DNA from: Paraescarpia echinospica
Lineage: Eukaryota; Annelida; Polychaeta; Sabellida; Siboglinidae
Assembly (NCBI GenBank): GCA_020002185.1
Contig: CM034533.1
Coordinates: 40,126,743-40,190,742, forward strand
DNA: 64,000 bases
Direction of reading: 5' to 3'
Below are positions 61,901 through 64,000 of this stretch, piece after piece; positions within the stretch are counted from its first letter, which is position 1, and each line of letters begins with the position of its first letter. Both the position numbers and the translations under genes were made by a program. The notes below the pieces were generated by a model, which saw nothing but the letters and a program-made list of their open reading frames with translations, had not been told where the DNA came from and made no database searches.

Positions 61901-62324
61901 GAGCTTCAGTCTTCACATTGTTCCACATCTTCAGAGTGATTGGTTCTGGGCGGATATCTTTCTCCTTCACATACTTCTTGGGCAGTATGTTGACAGTTGA
62001 ACCACAGTCAACCTGCATCTTCACCGACTGCTTTTCGACCAGCATGTTGCACAAAATGGGACCATCTTGTGAGGAGAGTGCGTACACATCGGCAGTGACG
62101 CAGCTGATATCGCCAAAGCTAGCACCGGAGCTATCCGAGTCTAACCCATCTTGTACAGTGAACAGTCTTAGGGCATTGCACATTCGACCCCTACATGCAT
62201 CACACGTCTTGCCCCATGCAGGGCATAGTTCTTTCTTCATGGGGTGCGTTTTGCAGCAGAATTTGCATTTTCGTTGACTAGCAGATTTTCTTCCACCGAA
62301 TGTCGACTTGGCAGTGTAGCGTCT
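58923..62324 (-). pseudogene. Gypsy pol: protease, RT, RNase H, integrase; broken
   Basis: The frame continues directly from gag after a TAG. Protease has VDCGSTVNILP, with Cys where D-S/T-G is usual. RT has RICIDPRPLN, FAVCDLQQGYLHCEL (motif A), LPFGLKVSSEIFQ and VADDIIIHG (motif C). RNase H has CDASNYGLG, EKEML and YSDHKPL. Integrase has a zinc-finger region (HLGY in place of HxxH, then CEACREF), VGVDLFS, TDNGPQ and GKVESS for the D, D, E residues. It ends with a GPY/F-like region (WKKAKVVRRL, YEVEDSEG). Frame breaks lie near 59760 and between 59365 and 59315; the second restores the original frame. The usual role is cDNA synthesis and insertion. Confidence 0.9.
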
Positions 62325-63008
62325 CTATCTGGTGTCGACCCGATTCACTGCTTCTGTTTTATTCATAATTTTGCATTGTTCTTCAGCCTCTTGCATGCAC
62401 CGGCAGATGTCTACTGCTCTGGGTAGATCAAGTTGCGATTGTGAAATGAGTTTGCTGCGAATTTTGTCACTCCTTACACCGAGGATTATCTTGTCAACAA
62501 TCAGCTTGTCTCGCATACAATTGCAAAACCCACAGGTCTTTGCTAGATTTTTCAACACTGAGTAGAATTGTTCAAACGACTCGTTTTCCTGATTTCGGGT
62601 GTTAAACTTATACCTTTCAAAGAATTCTTTTACTTCGCCCAAGATATGTTCGTCAAATTTTCTGATGTTTCCAGCAGGCTTGACCCGTTCTTCTTCCGTC
62701 AAATCCATACCATTGAAAACGCGTAGTGCGTCTTTCCCAATACAGTGTAGAAGAAGTGCCGTCACATATCTGTCTGGCTTAGTGTCGAGTCCAGACACGA
62801 TTAGATAGTTTTTCCACATTTGTTTCCACAACTTCCAGTTATCGACCTGATTGGTTTCCATTTCCAATGCAGGTGGAGGCGAGCCACTGGGCAAGTTCAC
62901 ATAGATATGATTCTGAGACCGATGGTCTTCGATATTTGGAGCAGCCACAGCAGGTGCCCCGGCGACAGCGGCCACGACGGCCGTTACAGTTGAATTATCG
63001 TCAGCCAT
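62325..63008 (-). CDS. Gypsy gag
   Basis: A frame of 227 codons from ATG at 63008, about 84 nt inside the 5' LTR edge. An Ala/Val-rich start is followed by WKLWKQMWKNYLIVSGL, then YVTALLLHCIGKDALRVFNG and FEQFYSVLKNLAKTCGF, the capsid pattern of Ty3/Gypsy Gag. The zinc knuckle (CKFCCKTHPMKKELC) lies just after the TAG stop at 62325-62327, in the same frame. Gag would form the particle and bind RNA. Confidence 0.88.
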   Translation of the reverse strand: MADDNSTVTAVVAAVAGAPAVAAPNIEDHRSQNHIYVNLPSGSPPPALEMETNQVDNWKLWKQMWKNYLIVSGLDTKPDRYVTALLLHCIGKDALRVFNGMDLTEEERVKPAGNIRKFDEHILGEVKEFFERYKFNTRNQENESFEQFYSVLKNLAKTCGFCNCMRDKLIVDKIILGVRSDKIRSKLISQSQLDLPRAVDICRCMQEAEEQCKIMNKTEAVNRVDTR

Positions 63009-63074
63009 AGTTCACTCTTTAACACAAATGTCACTTTTGACAGGACTGCCTTGCCATATTCAGTTACCTTCGAT

Positions 63075-63092
63075 ATCCCACCGACGCCACCA
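63075..63092 (-). promoter_or_regulatory. Primer-binding site
   Basis: TGGTGGCGTCGGTGGGAT on the - strand follows the 5' LTR directly. It begins with TGG, complementary to a tRNA CCA end; the complement (ATCCCACCGACGCCACCA) resembles a tRNA-Leu 3' end (tRNA type inferred from memory of such ends). Confidence 0.7.
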
Positions 63093-63256
63093 TGTTACAA
63101 CATCTGTTCAGGCCTCACTGTATAAACGCTAGCATATTCAGGCAGAACAGAGAGGATAGTTCTAATAAACCAACTTTATTAAACGTGGCTGCTGCGACAA
63201 GGGAGCGGTCTGTTATTCTACTTTCTGGGGAGACGTCATTAAGTGATATTGTTACA
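63093..63256 (-). repeat. 5' LTR of the Gypsy element
   Basis: 164 bp, 97 percent identical to the other LTR. It should contain the element's promoter; an AATAAA-like sequence was not assigned. Confidence 0.93.
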
Positions 63257-63261
63257 CATCT

Positions 63262-63620
63262 GTAGGCTTGAGGTGATGCCAAGCGATGAAAGGTGTACAG
63301 GTGTAGGCTTGAGGTGATGCCAAGCGATGAAAGGTGTACAGGTGTAGGTTTGACGTGATGCCAAGCGATGAAAGGTGTACAGGTGTAGGCTTGAAGTGAT
63401 GCCAAGCGATGAAAGATGTACAGGTGTAGGTTTGACGTGATTGCAAGCGATGAAATGTGTACAGGTGTAGGCTTGAAGTGATGCCAAGCGATGAAAGATG
63501 TACAGGTGTAGGTTTGACGTGATGCCAAGCGATAACAGGTGTACAGGTGTAGGTTTGACAAGATGCCAAGCGATGAAAGGTGTACAGGTGTAGGCTTGAT
63601 GTGATAACAAGCGATGAAAA
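63262..63620. repeat. 41-bp minisatellite, about 8.5 copies
   Basis: The unit contains GTGATGCCAAGCGATGAAAG and GTGTACAGGTGTAGG, with small changes (gttg, gcttg, gatgtaca). As 41 is not a multiple of 3, all three - strand frames read a shifted His/Leu/Thr-rich string, giving false ORFs. The Gypsy element sits at its left edge. Confidence 0.95.
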
Positions 63621-63724
63621 GTATAGGAATTGGAATTTACTGCAATTAAAGATATCATCTGTCGTTCAGAATAGTCTTGAATTTCTTTTTCAAATAACCT
63701 TGAACAGTCTTGACATCCACATCG

Positions 63725-64000
63725 CTAGTAGTTTACGCGGACACTGGAAAAAGAAACATCTTCATTTCCCACCAGAACGGATAATTACACGCACAAAACG
63801 ATTCAACAGTGTCGGATTTACTTCAGACAACTAGTACGTCCACGTAGATGCCTTGAAAATATGTCTAAGTGCACATGCATGCACGTCCAGATCTGCTCGA
63901 TAAATAACGAACGAAGTCGGCGTTATTTCTCGAGCAGCTCGACGAATAAGAAAAGTCTTAATTTACCATCAGAACGGACAAATACAGGCACGAAACGATC
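63725..64000. repeat. Inverted copies of the ~200-bp satellite, continuing past the window
   Basis: Complement matches to the array at 56.4-57.0 kb, for example gtccagatctgctcg at 63885 and the palindromic cgttatttctcgagcagctcg at 63920-63940. About 1.4 units are visible before the window ends. Confidence 0.8.

Larger units (their letters stand above)
58219..63256 (-). mobile_element. Ty3/Gypsy LTR retrotransposon, structurally complete
   Basis: It is 5038 bp long, bounded by 164-bp LTRs in direct orientation and by the 5-bp target duplication CATCT (58214-58218 and 63257-63261). The order on the - strand is LTR, primer-binding site, gag, protease, RT, RNase H, integrase, polypurine tract, LTR, the Ty3/Gypsy order (integrase after RNase H). 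The LTRs differ at 5 of 164 positions, so the insertion is fairly recent but not new. The coding region has one in-frame stop and two frameshifts. Confidence 0.93.

Noticed and set aside
60340..62565. Several + strand frames over the Gypsy pol and gag
   Set aside because: They are antisense shadows of the long - strand pol and gag frames.
63115..63658. Three overlapping His/Leu/Thr repeat frames; CRISPR-like spacing
   Set aside because: The 41-bp unit repeats end to end without unique spacers, so it is a minisatellite, and the frames are artefacts.

Overview
This is animal (metazoan) genomic DNA. It carries an intron-rich gene with GT-AG introns and extracellular domains found only in animals (EGF, NIDO, AMOP, VWD, SEA), and it is heavily loaded with eukaryotic transposons: RTE-, CR1/L2- and Jockey-like LINEs, a DIRS-like tyrosine-recombinase element, a Ty3/Gypsy LTR element, PIF/Harbinger-like elements and MITEs. 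The mixture and the long microsatellites suggest a marine invertebrate, perhaps a lophotrochozoan such as a mollusc, but nothing seen here fixes the phylum.

Positions 1-37020 (+ strand) hold the 3' part of one large gene encoding a MUC4-like transmembrane mucin. Thirty-one exons can be chained by GT-AG sites in compatible phases into one uninterrupted frame of 1981 codons. The order is: Thr/Pro mucin repeat, two EGF-like modules, NIDO, AMOP, VWD, cadherin/Ig-like module, a series of EGF-like modules, SEA, one membrane helix and a cytoplasmic tail of about 105 residues. The 5' end lies outside the window. The introns hold decayed LINEs (2.6-3.3, 5.7-6.2, 7.1-9.1, 13.0-17.6 and 33.7-34.7 kb), a 17-bp minisatellite, a SINE-like repeat, many microsatellites and one dead EGF exon.

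Positions 37-64 kb show no recognisable host gene; this is a transposon-rich intergenic stretch. In order it holds an L2/CR1-like LINE remnant, a 163-bp tandem repeat, a degenerate DIRS-like element with a 70-bp tandem repeat downstream, a 451-bp TTAA-flanked MITE, a 3.1-kb TIR element (PIF/Harbinger-like), a very large inverted pair of PIF/Harbinger-like elements (49.4-51.8 and 52.1-56.4 kb) of which one arm carries a young CR1-like LINE, a ~200-bp palindromic satellite, a short PHD-finger-like ORF, and a structurally complete 5038-bp Ty3/Gypsy element on the - strand (58219-63256) with 164-bp LTRs and a CATCT target duplication at the edge of a 41-bp minisatellite. The satellite returns in inverted orientation at the right edge of the window.

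No bacterial-type operons, CRISPR arrays, rRNAs or intact tRNA genes are seen. The points of most interest are the two predicted self-cleavage motifs in one mucin (GDPH in VWD, GSVIA in SEA), the 21-nt microexon, the dead EGF exon, the large inverted transposon pair, and the in-frame gag/pol stop of the Gypsy element.
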